The position numbers were made by a program, and so were the translations under genes. The notes under the pieces are model-generated. The model was not told the DNA's origin, made no database searches, and saw only the letters and a program-made list of their open reading frames with translations. Below, one piece after another: positions 32,303 through 45,004 of a stretch of DNA of 64,000 nt. The stretch's first letter is position 1. Each line of letters begins with the position of its first letter. The DNA comes from Arabidopsis thaliana. Lineage: Eukaryota > Streptophyta > Magnoliopsida > Brassicales > Brassicaceae. The DNA is taken from positions 2,419,001 to 2,483,000 of the forward strand of contig NC_003075.7 of assembly GCF_000001735.4 (NCBI RefSeq). The letters run 5' to 3'.

Positions 32303-34173
32303 TAAACGGATCCGGTTTAGTTCTCCGGAATCAACTCTATCTATCTATGAACGTTGATTACTAAGAGACCTTTCTACTTCTGTTAGAATGAGAACGTTGT
32401 GTTCTTCAATTCATCGCATTTATGAACTATTATAAAATTGAATGTTTTGTGTTTTCATTATTTTTAGTAATGCTTATGTACGTATCATTGAAATTGTTTG
32501 TGTCATATATTGTGCCATTTTTCTATTGAGTGTTAATGTATTATCGTATTTACCAAAATTATATATAGTTATTGTCTAAGTCTGCGAATCATTTGCCATT
32601 TGGATACACATGCATGTCTAAACAAACGTACACATGGGGATGTGACCGAACTATTTTTTTGTTTGTTTGTTCTTTTAATATCATTGACGTTTTTACCTTA
32701 CTTCTCAATTGTTCTTCTTTTTCCGTAATCGACACCGTAGAGTTTCGACGATGACATGACGCGGCCAAATTCAAAGCAATTTTAATCCATTCAGTTCTTG
32801 TCTATGATTAGATGCCTTGAGTTCCTTCCTGTCATCAAAACGAATTTAACTAGATCCATTGGATTTTCAATATGTTGGTGGCGGAGATGTATTTTTTTAA
32901 TCGCAAACAAAAGAGATAAAGTTTGTGAAATTGGTAGAGAATGTGTTGATGGAGTTGACAGATATGGTGATGGAGTTGATGGAGAATGCTTTGATGAAGA
33001 AATCACGGTGTTGATGAAGTAATCGCGGTAAAACAAAGTGATGGAGACAGGAAAAAAAATGACGGAAACGATGATGAACGGTGTTTGAGATAGGGTAAAA
33101 TTGTCAATAAAATTTTAATAAGTATCCAATCCTGTAAACCCAATAAGAGAGTGTCATTTTTCAAAATTTTTGGCCCCAAATATATCTGATTGTATAAAAG
33201 TCCCTACCAATCACACCCTATGTTTTCCGTTATTGTTTTAGTCATATATACCATATTCAAATTTTATGTAAATTTTATGTAAATATGTTCTTCAAATTTT
33301 TTAAAAAATCCTGGCTGACCCGGTCCAAGTATGTCAGTTAGCTAATAGTTGTGTTTGTTAGTCGGAGAAGTCTATTTAGCTATATACCACCTTTCATGAT
33401 ACTATTACTATCCCCTGTTGTTTTTTTTACTAATACGTTATTGGGATGAGATGCCATCTAAAAGGGGAACTTCTCCAATTCTGTTCGTTGGGACCACTCC
33501 AGATTTTACAATCCCGGCTTATGAGTTTTGAGACCACTCTCACTTATTTTATCTACATTTTGTAAGAGTGCCGTGTTTCATACTTAGTTATTTCTCTGAT
33601 AACAAACAAATTGGGGTTCTGTTCTTAAAATATATAAAAGCCCGTGAGGCCCAACAAACGGAAAGTTTGGCCCGTGAAAGAAAGAAAAACAAAACTTATT
33701 TATTGAAAAATGACACGTGCAGAATCATTTACTAAACCAGACAATAACCGGTTAACGGTTTAATAGTTAGCAACAGAAGAACCAAAGGATTGTCTTCTTC
33801 CACAATCAGAATCTGTCTGTGTGGCTTGTAACGCTTCAATGTCAGTGAAGTCTTTAGCTATATCCACAAAAATAACATAACAAGATTAAAAAAAAGAGAG
33901 AATATTTTATCTCTCTAGACTTGACAATTTCCCTCTCTTTCTCACTCCCTATACCTGTATATGTATATAGAATCGTATATATCTGGAGAAATACACGAGG
34001 TGTTCTCGTCTCTGACGACGTGGTCTATTGTCTTCCTCAGCTTTAGTCAATTTCTTCTTTCGGAAACTTGGTTCTGTGATATTATCCAAACTTAAAGTTT
34101 GAGTCTTTAGGGTTTATGGGTGACAACAAAAGTACATGCCTTTAGGCTTTAGTTTTGTGGGTTTCATCTCAAA
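32303..34173. other. Spacer between MSRB6 and KEA3
   Basis: The MSRB6 3' region is at the left. A somewhat repetitive GATGGAGTTGA-type patch lies at 32945-32990. KEA3-side promoter motifs include GGCCCAAC (about 33648) and TTGGCCCGTG (about 33667), site II-like. Simple CTCTCT-rich leader sequence follows at 33890-33955. I see no additional gene. Confidence 0.5.
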
Positions 34174-37100
34174 ATGGCAATTAGTACTATGTTAGGGTCC
34201 ATCTCTTGTTGCCCCTCTCCCAAGGTATTTCCTTCCTTGTGCTTACTTGTGTATCTGTCGACTGAAAAACCTCTCCTTTATGTATTTAAGTTTATGTGCA
34301 AAGCCTTAATTGGTGATTGAATCCTTAGTTCTGATTTGATTTCAGGGGTATGAGATGGTGAAACAACATAGTGTTCGATTAAAGCATTGCGTTTTCACGG
34401 TGAAATCGAGTGTGCCTGTGTATTCGGAAGGCGTAAACGATGGGATTAAGTTGCATTCTTTTGGGAATTTAGTTAAAAAGAAGGTTTTTCTGGATACCTC
34501 TAAGAGATTCTATTTCCAAGGGAGATGGTCTGAATCGTCAGGGAGGAGAGTGGAGACTTATGCTGGAGTAGATGTAGCGAGTGCTGTTGATGTAATCAAC
34601 GATCTTGGATTCGATACTTTGACCTTCTTGATGGTTACTGTTATTATTGTCCCTGCATTCAGAATTCTCAAAGCTAGTCCGGTACAACAAAAAGCTACAA
34701 GAAGTTGGTTTGTATTCTCGGTTATAACTACTTGGCGATAACATTTGTGTTTTTGGTGGTTTCCCAGATACTTGGTTTCTTCTTTGCTGGTGTTGTACTC
34801 AACCAATTTGGTTTGATTAGAAATCTCACAGATGTTAAAGTTCTTTCAGAATGGGGGATTCTTTTCCTGGTGAGCATTGTGCATAATTATGTTCATAGGC
34901 TTTACGTGTTGAATGAGTAGTAATGACTGGCCTTATCCTGATTATCTTTGGCAGCTCTTTGAGATGGGTCTCGAGCTTTCACTTGCTCGTCTGAAAGCTC
35001 TTGCAAAATTTGCTTTTGGCATGGGACTAACTCAGGTTTGGTTCTAAAAGATGTTTCTTGGTTTGCTTTAAACTCCTTACATTCCTTCTTATATTTTCAC
35101 TTCTGTCAGATAAGCATCTCAAGAGTCATCAGTGATCTTTACGACCCGATTTCGTTATGAAACTTTATAGACCATATCATTATTGCCAGATCATTGCTGC
35201 AAAGATGTCATATATCGTTTGTTTAACGTTACCTTACTTTGTACTGTTTTTCATTGGTTCAAAGGTTTTGTTATGCACGGCTGCATTCACTGCTTTTGAA
35301 CTCCCACCAAATGGAGCCATCGGAACAAAAATTCTGGAATTCCTCTTTCATTCAAGGCCTGACTTGGTAAGGTTTTTCACTTGGGGTATTATCATGATTC
35401 TCTTGTCGTTTTTAGTATCTTTTGTATCATGTATTTCAAATTTAGCAGACGCCTCTTTTCCCAATGTGATCATGGTCTAATAACTGTCAATCTCTGATGT
35501 TTTTTGTTGGGCTGTTAGAGCTATATCCTAATATGATCTATAATTTCTGTAAAACTCTAGGTCAACATTAGAAGCATTGATGAGGCCGTTGTCATTGGCG
35601 CTGCTCTATCATTGTCATCTTCAGCTTTTGTTCTACAGGTATTAGCACAGTTGCAATAACTTTTAGTCATCTATATCTAGAATGGTAATGGAGAGGCAAA
35701 CTCAATCAAGAATTTAGTACATTCTTATTGACAATTTTGAAATGTATAGCTTCTTGCAGAGAAAGGTGAGCTCCCTACAAGATTTGGCTCAGCAACCTTG
35801 GGAATTCTTCTTCTACAGGTTCTGCTTATCCTGTATAATCTCTATCTTCTATTCTATGACTTTTTATCTGACATTCCAAAAGATATGTCAATATGTATTT
35901 GGGAAAAGAATCTCCTGTTTTGAAAATTCATCCAAGATAAGCAAAAATCTTGTGCAAACTCCTGAAGTTGACAAACCTTTTCACTTACGCTTCTCGCATT
36001 GCTTGCAGGATATAGCTGTTGTGCCGTTACTAGTCATTCTTCCAGTGTTGGAAAGCCAGGTAACTTGGTTATCGCCTTCTTGAGCTTTTGTGGACTGTTT
36101 GTTATAAGAAGCTATAAAAGCTGCATTGAACTTTTATTAGTATCATTTAAACCTTTGTTTATATCTGAATCTCTGTGTTTTTGAAAGGATATTGGTGGGG
36201 AAAGCATATGGCCAATGCTTGCAAAAGAAAGTGCAAAGGCTCTTGGTGGGTTGGGCATCCTCTCTCTTGGAGGAAAGTTCTTTCTCCGTAGAATTTTCGA
36301 GGTAACTTATTTCGTGTCCTTATAGTTTGACAAAACCCTTTCCTTTGAATCCCCCCTTTTTAGAGAGTGAATACAGGACACTGTTTTATTTGGTGCAGTG
36401 CTTAAATACTAAGCCCAAAACAATATTCAGGTTGTTGCAGAAACAAGAAGCTCAGAAGCTTTTGTGGCCCTTTGCCTTCTCACAGTTGCTGGGACTTCAC
36501 TTGTGACTCAATGGCTTGGTTTCAGCGATACGGTTAGAATTAACACCCCTACAAAAATATAATTTCCATCTAATATCCTTACTTTAATGTCCTAACTCAA
36601 TTTTACTCTGAAGCTTGGAGCTTTTCTTGCTGGAGCACTTCTAGCAGAAACAAATTTCCGAACACAAATTGAAGCTGATATTAGGCCATTTAGAGGTTTA
36701 CTTCTCGGTTTGTTCTTTGTAACCACAGGAACTTCCATTGACATGGAGGTAAACTGTTATACTGCATTGCATAAGAACTCAGTTATTTCCACTGAAAAAT
36801 ATGATACATTTCATGTTCATGCTCATGTGGTTAAAATCTTTTGCAGGTTCTGTTTCGAGAATGGCCTAATGTCCTCTCACTCTTGGGTGGTCTGATTGTG
36901 ATCAAAACACTGATTATAACCGCAATCGGTCCCCGAGTTGGCCTCACAATACAAGAAAGCGTAAGAGTTGGCTTTCTTCTTTCCCAGGGAGGAGAATTTG
37001 CATTTGTTGTGTTCTCTCTAGCCAACAGGTTTTTCCAACTGCCAATATTATTGCTCAAACATCTCCTCATTATTTCATTAGTTTCGACATTTTCCTTACT

Positions 37101-38490
37101 AATTAGGTGGTCATGATTGTTGCAATCATTTGTGCAGGCTAGGAGTGCTTCCAAATGAGCTGAACAAACTGCTCATTATCGTAGTTGTTTTGTCTATGGC
37201 ATTAACACCTTATCTTAACCAACTTGGAAGAAAAGCCGCCGATTTTCTTGATGAGAGACTTGATCCCGGAGAGGTAACTTTTAAATTTTCTACTTTTGCA
37301 TTTATATGAAAAATAAAATTTGCATTCATCTTGAATCTGTTGACAATTGTGCAGAAAATAGGTGAAGATGTGAACTTCGATGTTAGTGAATCAATTGTCA
37401 TCATTGGATTTGGACAAATGGGTCAGGTAAAAGTCATCATTTGCTTTCCTGGAAAAGTTGTGCTAAGTGGTTTCTCATCGAGTCGATATGATTTTGCAGG
37501 TTCTGGCCAATTTTTTGTCAACGCCATTGGTCTCAGATAGTGATCTTGTGGGATGGCCTTATATTGGTTTTGATCTGAATCCTGCTGTAGTGAAGGTCTG
37601 TAACAGATAACTTCGTTTGTTCCTGACCTGATCAAATTTTTGGCATTCTAAACTAGTTTTTTCTTTATGGTGGTGGTTTGGTAGGAATCAAGGAAACTCG
37701 GTTTCCCGATATTGTATGGAGACGGATCTCGACCATCGGTTTTGCAATCTGCAGGGGTTTCATCTCCTAAAGCTATCATGATAATGTATAAAGGCAAGAA
37801 GAGAACCACTGAGGCTGTTCAAAGACTCCGTCTTGCCTTCCCCGGGGTTATTTCTCTCTTCCTTCTTCCTTTTGTCAATAAAATCGTTTGAGACATCAAG
37901 TTTAAGTGACAACAACTGTTCCTTTTAACATATTACCAGAGTCCTATTTACGCAAGAGCTCAAGATTTACCGCATCTCCTTGAACTAAAGAAAGCAGGAG
38001 CCACAGATGCAATTCTCGAAAATGCAGAGGTAAAAAACTTCCAAAAGATGTCTGCTCTTTTATGATCACAGTAAGATTTCTTTCTGAACGAGTTTGGTTG
38101 TTTGTTTCGGGTTTATAGACAAGTTTACAGCTCGGTTCGAAGCTGTTGACAGGATTTGGAGTAATGTCTGACGACGTAAGCTTTCTAAGTAAAGTTTTCA
38201 GAGATTCAATGGAGATACAAGCTCAAGAAGAAATCACAGCTAGTGAAACAAATGCTGGTTTGAAGCCAATGCAAATGAAAGCATCTGATATAAACGTAGT
38301 GTCTGCTGCAACACAAAAACAAGTCCAGCTCATGAAGCCAATGCAAATGAAAGCTTCTGATTCAAACTCAGATTCTGCAGCAGAGATTCTTCAAGAAACA
38401 GCTGGTTTGAGTCAGCCTCCTGAGATTGATGATTCTTCTGTGAATATAGATAATGGATTTGTTGGTAAAGCTGATAAAGCTCAAGATTAA
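34174..38490 (+). CDS. KEA3: KEA3, thylakoid K+/H+ antiporter, 776 aa
   Basis: CPA2-family cation/proton antiporter of the thylakoid membrane. It releases lumenal protons when light drops, so photoprotective quenching relaxes faster. Eighteen exons: 34174-34224, 34346-34681, 34768-34869, 34955-35035, 35265-35366, 35561-35638, 35750-35818, 36009-36059, 36188-36301, 36431-36532, 36614-36748, 36847-37028, 37138-37273, 37355-37426, 37500-37595, 37685-37846, 37940-38029, 38119-38490. The N-terminus (~100 aa) is a plastid transit region. The Na/H-exchanger membrane domain spans roughly residues 103-500. An RCK/KTN nucleotide-binding domain begins at the I-V-I-I-G-F-G-Q-M-G-Q Rossmann loop (527-537). 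The hydrophilic tail carries a 24-residue tandem duplication beginning K-P-M-Q-M-K-A-S-D. Retained-intron isoforms are known for this gene. Confidence 0.96.
38263..38406 (+). repeat. 72-bp in-frame tandem duplication in the KEA3 C-terminal tail
   Basis: Units 38263-38334 and 38335-38406 share AAGCCAATGCAAATGAAAGC and the following S-D codons, then diverge. The period is exactly 24 codons, so the frame is kept. It lies beyond the RCK domain, in the regulatory tail. Confidence 0.8.
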
Positions 38491-41134
38491 AATTGCTCAA
38501 AAATTCTAACACTTTTTTTTTTTTTTCTGAAATGTGCAGCCAATATTCCAAACTAAAAGAAACAATTTTTTCTTTTCTTTTCTGTGATTATTATTATTAT
38601 TATTATTTTTCCTCACTATCACTGTCGCTAAAAAGCCAATAGTTAGCTCAAATTCATTAAATATCTTCACTGTCTAGGTACTATTGAATCATGGATATTA
38701 GTGCCAATATAAATTCGAACATAATCCAATGTTGGTCTTTACAATGAAATGAATTGAAACAGATTTGATTATATTACTAAAGAAACAAAAAAAAATATAG
38801 TAAAAAAATATGAAATCCACACAAATTAAACATGGAAATTTAGAAAGAAAAAAAGTAGTTTCTAAATCTTAAAACATAGATATTGATTTTAATCCTTGAT
38901 CAAATAATCCCTCATAAAATTGTAATTTAAGTCGTTTTGTTTAGGGTTATATTACTATCTATACTCAGATGATCGGAAAATTAATAAACTATGCATGATA
39001 AAAAATGGGGTTGCGGGTATGATATTTATGGGGTTGTGGGTATTATAAACATAACGATATAATATCTATTTGTGTTTCGACACGAATCAAAGATAGTGGG
39101 ACGCTTAAGTAACATTAATATCACGATAATCTCTTATCTGCTAACACGAGCCTTTTTATTCGAAGCCTTTTAAAATAAGTCTCAAACAATTGTGTACGAG
39201 GATAATTTGATAACAGGATAATTTCATATCGATTCCACACGTTGTCGCTTTGGGTTTTGAACAAGAATCAAAACTTATATTGCTATTTAATAATATTAGT
39301 ATCGCGATAATCTCGTATCTGCTAACGCAAAACTAATAACACTCTCTGATTACTAACCGTGTACGGCTAACATGATAAGTTTGTATCTGATAAACACGAT
39401 AACGTTTAGTTAGTTTTTTTTTAAAAACCCATAAGCAAAAGCCTACAAGTGGAAATGGTAACGAAGTTAGTCGTTAAAACTACTAGCAGATAATTAAAAT
39501 AATAACGAGACGATGTCAATTTGTGTTTTGACACGAATCAAAGCTAGTGAGACGCTTCGGTAACATTAAAACATACACTCTTATCCGCTAACGCGAGCCT
39601 CTTGTTTGTAGCCTTTTAAATTAAGTCTCAACGAGCTTAGCTGGTGACAATGTTAGTCGATATACCTTCTAGCAAATAAGCAAAACAATAATGAGAGTTT
39701 CGCAGGTTGTATTCTGATGTTTTGCAAAAATAATCAAAACTATTTACATTTTCTGATAATCAACGGTATCACGATAATCTTATAACCAATAACAAAATAA
39801 TTTCGTGGCTGCTAATCACGATATCATTTTAGTTAATTTATTAAAAAAATCCCATAAACAAAGGCCGAGAGGTTGAAATGGTAACAATGTTGGGCGATAA
39901 CACATTCTGATAACATTAGTATCACGCTAATCCCTTATCTTCTGATAAACATTAATCCTCTCGCCGCGAAGTTCTTTGCCAAAAGCAATCAGACGGGGAG
40001 GGAGAAGAATCGGCAGCATCGTTCCTAGAAAAAAAAACATAAATCCTTGTAAAACAACTCAAGATAGGAAGTCAAAATCAAAATAAAAAGGAAACATCTA
40101 TATCGATTACTAGCAAAAGACGCGAGGAACAAAGCACAAATCTGATAGATGAACTTCTGTTCGAAAAACAGAACGAAATAAAACAAGAATTTGGAGGAAT
40201 CATTTCTTTTTTTCTTACGCCTCAAAACGACAGTCTCTTATCTTCATACAAAACTGGAAAGAGACGAGTAACTACGTAAGAAAAAAAAACCATTAATAAA
40301 ATAACACAACTTCCCAAATATATCTACATAAAATCTTCTTCTACACTACTGCAATAATATCCCTCTACAAGCTACAACTTACGCAATCGATAATATAGGG
40401 GTACATGTGTAAAATTTTTGTTAACAGTGTTGGGCAAACAGTGCAAAATGAAGAGAGTGAATTAACAAGTTTTCGAAGCATATCAAGTGATATTTTTGTT
40501 TATATGAGTTTTGAGGACTGACTTCGTCTAAGGTTTGTTCGTGGCAATAAAAATAAAGGTTCGAGTTTTTTGGGAGCTGAGACAATCACGCAGATGTCTG
40601 AGCTTCACAGATTATTCTCAGACAATGTTTATTCTTCAAACGACTACTGATATCGTTTGTGCTTTCTTTGTAGTATTTTTTGTTGTAATCATAGGTTTTT
40701 TAGTTTTAGTTATAGATTTTAGTTTTCTGTTTTTCTTTTCTAAAATGATATATAAATTATAAATACTTTTTTTGTTATCAGATATTGTTTAAGACTCGAC
40801 CCAAAATTATAAATACATTGATGAAAAAAAATAGTATATAGCTGATGTAATCCACGCGCTTGCTGATTAGTCGTGCTCATGTAATTAAACAAATATCGCA
40901 AATGTTAAACTATTATACACATATAAATTTCTGTATATACAAAACAAACGAAGAAGACGAATCTCTCAGTTTCGTCGTTCGTTTCGAAGTTGTGCGTTGG
41001 TGAAATTTGAAATCTGAATACACTCATTGCAAACCTTAGAAGAAGAAGAAGAAGAAGAAGAAGAAGCTTCCATAGATTCCGTTGGGCTTTTACTGTGTTT
41101 GATTGATCGGATCGATTGCGATTACGGAGAAGAT
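38491..41134. other. Spacer between KEA3 and DER2.2
   Basis: Begins with the KEA3 3' region and an (ATT)n tract (38587-38610). From 39040 to 39960 there is a diverged repeat block (listed separately). From 39960 to 40900 the sequence is AT-rich without a recognisable gene. A (GAA)n run at 41038-41068 lies in the presumed DER2.2 leader. Confidence 0.5.
39040..39960 (+). repeat. Diverged direct repeat, about 450-bp period
   Basis: The words CACGAATCAAAG(A/C)TAGTG(G/A)GACGCTT occur near 39080 and 39531. CCATAA(G/A)CAAA(A/G)GCC followed by GGAAATGGTAACG or TGAAATGGTAACA occurs near 39428 and 39851. CACGATAATCTCTTATCTGCTAAC variants recur at least four times. This looks like two to three old copies of one unit of unknown origin. 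Confidence 0.6.
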
Positions 41135-42378
41135 ATGGCTCAGGCTGTAGAAGAATGGTATAAACAGATGCCGATTATCACTCGCTCTTATCTCACGGCG
41201 GCTGTTATCACCACCGTCGGATGTTCCCTCGATGTACGTGCTTGCTTGCTTATTCGCGAATCTTTTTTGGGGTTCTCTGAAATTCTCTAAATTAGGGTTT
41301 CATATTCTGATTGTTTTTGTTTTGCAGATCATATCTCCATATAACCTTTATTTGAATCCGACACTTGTGGTGAAGCAATACCAATATTGGCGTCTCGTTA
41401 CTAATTTCTTGTATTTCCGGAAGATGGGTAATTTTCCCTTAACACTACTCTATGAAACTGGATACAACATTTGTGTGCTTATTACTTTCATATGAAGCTC
41501 TTGTCTTTGTCACATTATTAGCTCTAGGCTGCTACTTGTTAATAGCGTTGTGACTGATTGATTGCTTATAAACAAATATGTGTTTGGGGTTGTTGTAGAT
41601 TTGGACTTCATGTTCCATATGTTCTTTCTCGCACGATACTGCAAACTCCTTGAAGAAAACTCATTCAGGGGAAAGACTGCTGATTTCCTATACATGCTCC
41701 TATTTGGAGCATCTGTTTTAACCGGTATTGTACTTATCGGTGGAATGATACCATACTTGTCAGCATCATTTGCTAAAATCATCTTCCTCAGCAACTCATT
41801 AACTTTCATGATGGTTGGTAACTTCTGTTTCCCACAAATCTAAGTCGCCTCTAAATATCAGCTTATAGTCTCTTGTGTTCCACAGGTCTATGTATGGAGC
41901 AAACAAAATCCTTATATTCACATGAGTTTCCTTGGTCTGTTCACCTTCACAGCAGCTTACCTACCATGGGTGAGTTTAACTCTCTCGTTTCCCTAAACTT
42001 CCACCGGAATGAATAAATAACATCTTCTGCAAATTCTGGCTTTTGCAGGTGCTTCTTGGCTTCTCTATCCTTGTTGGTGCCAGTGCTTGGGTGGATCTTT
42101 TGGTATATACTCAGATTATCCCAAAAAATTTCTTCTCCAGTCTCTTTTGATCTTTTGTCACCCAAGTTAACTTCAGTCTGATCAAAACATTTCAGGGTAT
42201 GATAGCAGGTCACGCTTACTACTTTCTGGCTGAGGTTTATCCGCGAATGACTAATCGTCGTCCATTAAAGACTCCATCATTCCTCAAAGCGTTATTTGCA
42301 GATGAACCAGTTGTGGTTGCACGGCCAGAAGATGTGAGGTTTGCTGCTGCGCCTTTCGATGAAATCCACCAAGACTGA
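41135..42378 (+). CDS. DER2.2: DER2.2, Derlin-like ER membrane protein, 244 aa
   Basis: Derlins are rhomboid-like proteins, without protease activity, that help move misfolded proteins out of the endoplasmic reticulum for degradation. Exons 41135-41233, 41328-41427, 41599-41813, 41886-41969, 42049-42102, 42196-42378; 245 codons. Starts [13 protein letters not shown], the usual amphipathic Derlin N-terminus. Several hydrophobic segments follow (about residues 16-35, 55-80, 97-125, 150-170). The Derlin-type tract [11 protein letters not shown] is at exon 2, and [12 protein letters not shown] in the last exon. Short cytosolic tail. Converges on the cardiolipin synthase gene, with 525 bp between stop codons. 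Confidence 0.95.
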
Positions 42379-42903
42379 TTCTGTCATCTTACATTTCCCA
42401 AACCTAAACACCCGAATCAGTAGTTTGGCTTGTGGATCAGATATAAATGGTGCAAAGGCAGATGATACACAAAAGTCTATTTTGACTCTGACACGTAGTT
42501 GCGACCCACACACCCTAGTTTCTAGTAGTTGGGTGTGTTTTGGTTCCTTCTCTTTCCTCCCATCTCTTCATCTTTTTGTGTATACAAACATCGTTTGCTT
42601 TTAGTGGTTATTGATATGAACACACTCAATTTGTACACAACCTCTACTAGTGTCGCAATGTTTTAGCGAGGGAACATGTTTTGAATTCACTGCCCGACTC
42701 AGATATCAGAAGAAATGTACTTTTGTTCAGATATCAGAACAAATGTTTCATTGCTTTTAGTACATTTTTTTTCCTTTTCTATTTCAGTTAGCAGTAGAAA
42801 ACAGTGAGAGCTGCGTATTCCGGAAAACAACAAGACATGTTCAAGCTTCTTTAATTAAGCATGTGCCTCGTGTGTGAAGTTTATAAATGTTGGAAACTAG
42901 AAA
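42379..42903. other. Convergent 3' regions of DER2.2 and CLS
   Basis: No coding potential. A near-duplicate of 13 bases (CAGATATCAGAA, about 42700 and 42728) is the only local repeat noted. Confidence 0.5.
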
Positions 42904-45004
42904 CTATGATCTCTTAATCATAGATATAGGTCTCTTCTTCCAGTATTGTACACCATAAGCTGCAGTTGAAGCCATAGTCGTCGAAGCAACTAACCAGCTG
43001 GATACAAAACAACATGAGACCAATAACAAGATTTCAGAGAACACACTTCATATGTTTATAACTTTAAGGGTAGTGATTAGTCCAGCTGTGTGGTAATTCG
43101 AAAAAGACCTATTACCTTAGATAAGTGATCCATGTCTGGGTGTCTGGATTCCCAAACTCTGGTTGAAGTATTGCACCAGCGACTAGAGTCAACTGGAAAA
43201 CTGTATTCACCTGTCGATAGACATGTTCCATTAACAAATCAGTTACACATACCAAAGATGCCAAGATGAGAACAAGCTGTATCACCTAGAGATCATACCT
43301 TGCTTATAAACAATGGTTCTACTTTCTGAGGACTTGAACCATCTAGATTGAAGAAGTCACTCCAAGTTTTCCACTGAAAGAAACAAGACCAATATGATTC
43401 CCATCAATAAATTTATTCGTGTTCTTGTTAAAGCATATGGTCGAGCAGGAAAAAAATGTAGGGAAACAAGAGAAATTAGTTTAGTGGTCTAGCTCAAGTT
43501 ACAAAAATTCACCTTCCAGTCCAAGTTTAGTGCCCTTAGGTAAACTGCACCACCAACGAGTGCAACATCCCGTAACAACACAATTCCAACCAGTCCAGCT
43601 TTAGAGCACAAATGTCCCATGCATCCACCAAAATTGAGTATAGTATCAAAGATTTTTAAGAAGTTTAAAAGGTAGTAGTGCAATCTAGGACTAACACACA
43701 CAGCCGAGTTTAGCAACTAGTTAATTAACTTAGTACGGTTTCCTCTTGATACATCCATGCAATCTTGTAAGGAGGTTTGTTCAAGGAGATCAAATAACTG
43801 TGCTTATGAAATTATGAATACGACAATTCTGATACATTTTTCCCAGGCGATCACTCAATTGGAGTGTAAATCAAAGCACATGTTCCTTATAAGAGAAAAT
43901 TCCGCCCTTCAACTTTGTGAACTCTAGCTATTTCAAAGTTTCAATTGTAACTGCTAACTTATTATCTACCAGGAGTAAAAGAGGTAGAAGAATACTCACG
44001 ATGTAAGAGATCCTTCTGCACCATTGCTACTGCTACACACCCGATAAGAACCTGAATTCAAAACACGAGCACAATCAAGAAAACGGAATTGAAATGAAAT
44101 GAAACCTCACACATGTTTGCAGCTTGAAACTAACCTTAACTCTCAAACACATTCAGAGAACATCCACAATGAGCCAACAAAGTAAAACACATAATAGATA
44201 AAGAAAGACTTTACCTTGTCTGCAAGAGGATCAAGGTACGAGCCAACCACAGAGTTAATCTTCATCCTCCGAGCCACGTAACCATCTAACTACAAAATCA
44301 AGCATCTATTAATACAATGTTCTTCTTCCAATACTACAAAAAAGAAAAAAGAATCACAAAGAAGATGCATACCCAATCACTAGCTCCAGAAACAGCCAAC
44401 CCTAAGAAAGCAGAAGAATACATCTCATTCGAGATCATCCTACAATAGAACCACAAACAAAGTCTCAGATTCTTCATTCTCCTAATATTATCTTCCTGAG
44501 GAATATATACTTCTATACTTACCACCAAAGCACAGGACCAGATACTAATCTCGCCATTGATATCATATTCGGCACATTAACAAAACTCTTGACTAATTTT
44601 CCACCATCTTCTTCCTTGGAATCGTTGCGATCCACCGTCAATATGTTTGGTACCACAGACTGTAACCCTAACTGTCTCGGAAACCTAGTTCTGCTTCTAA
44701 TTCGATCCAATCTAAGATTCAGAGCTTCGACTTTTTTCAAAACAGAGCCGTTTCCGCGCCAGTGCAAAGGTGTCGCAGACTGGAGAAGTTTCCAAGGAGG
44801 AGAAGATAAGAAGAGAGGTCCATTAAGAGGAACGAACCATTTCGAAAGCGGAGATAAACGGTGTGAGAAATGTGGGAACAACGGCGAAAACTGCGGTGGA
44901 GTCAGAGAAACGGTTCCGCCGGAAGCTGTAGCGGCGGTGAAGAATGGTCTTGTTTTCCGGTGATTGATTTCAACTAGCTTTCTTAGAGATCTGTAAATCG
45001 CCAT
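42904..45004 (-). CDS. CLS: Cardiolipin synthase, mitochondrial (CMP-dependent), 341 aa
   Basis: Joins CDP-diacylglycerol and phosphatidylglycerol to make cardiolipin in the mitochondrial inner membrane. Exons on the minus strand: 45004-44523, 44439-44373, 44289-44215, 44051-44000, 43598-43513, 43373-43299, 43210-43116, 42997-42904; 342 codons. The N-terminus ([20 protein letters not shown]) is Arg/Ser-rich with no acidic cluster, a mitochondrial presequence. The CDP-alcohol phosphotransferase signature is complete and split over two exons: D185-G-x2-A-R-x8-G199-x3-D203-x3-D207. Hydrophobic helices follow to the C-terminus. This is the eukaryotic CDP-alcohol type, not the bacterial phospholipase-D type. 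Confidence 0.96.

Noticed and set aside
32791-33036. Open frames on both strands in the MSRB6-KEA3 spacer (GATGGAGTTGA-rich)
   Set aside because: They follow a simple degenerate repeat and have no splice or family support.
44589-44963. 124-codon plus-strand frame opposite CLS exon 1
   Set aside because: Antisense shadow of the cardiolipin synthase presequence exon.
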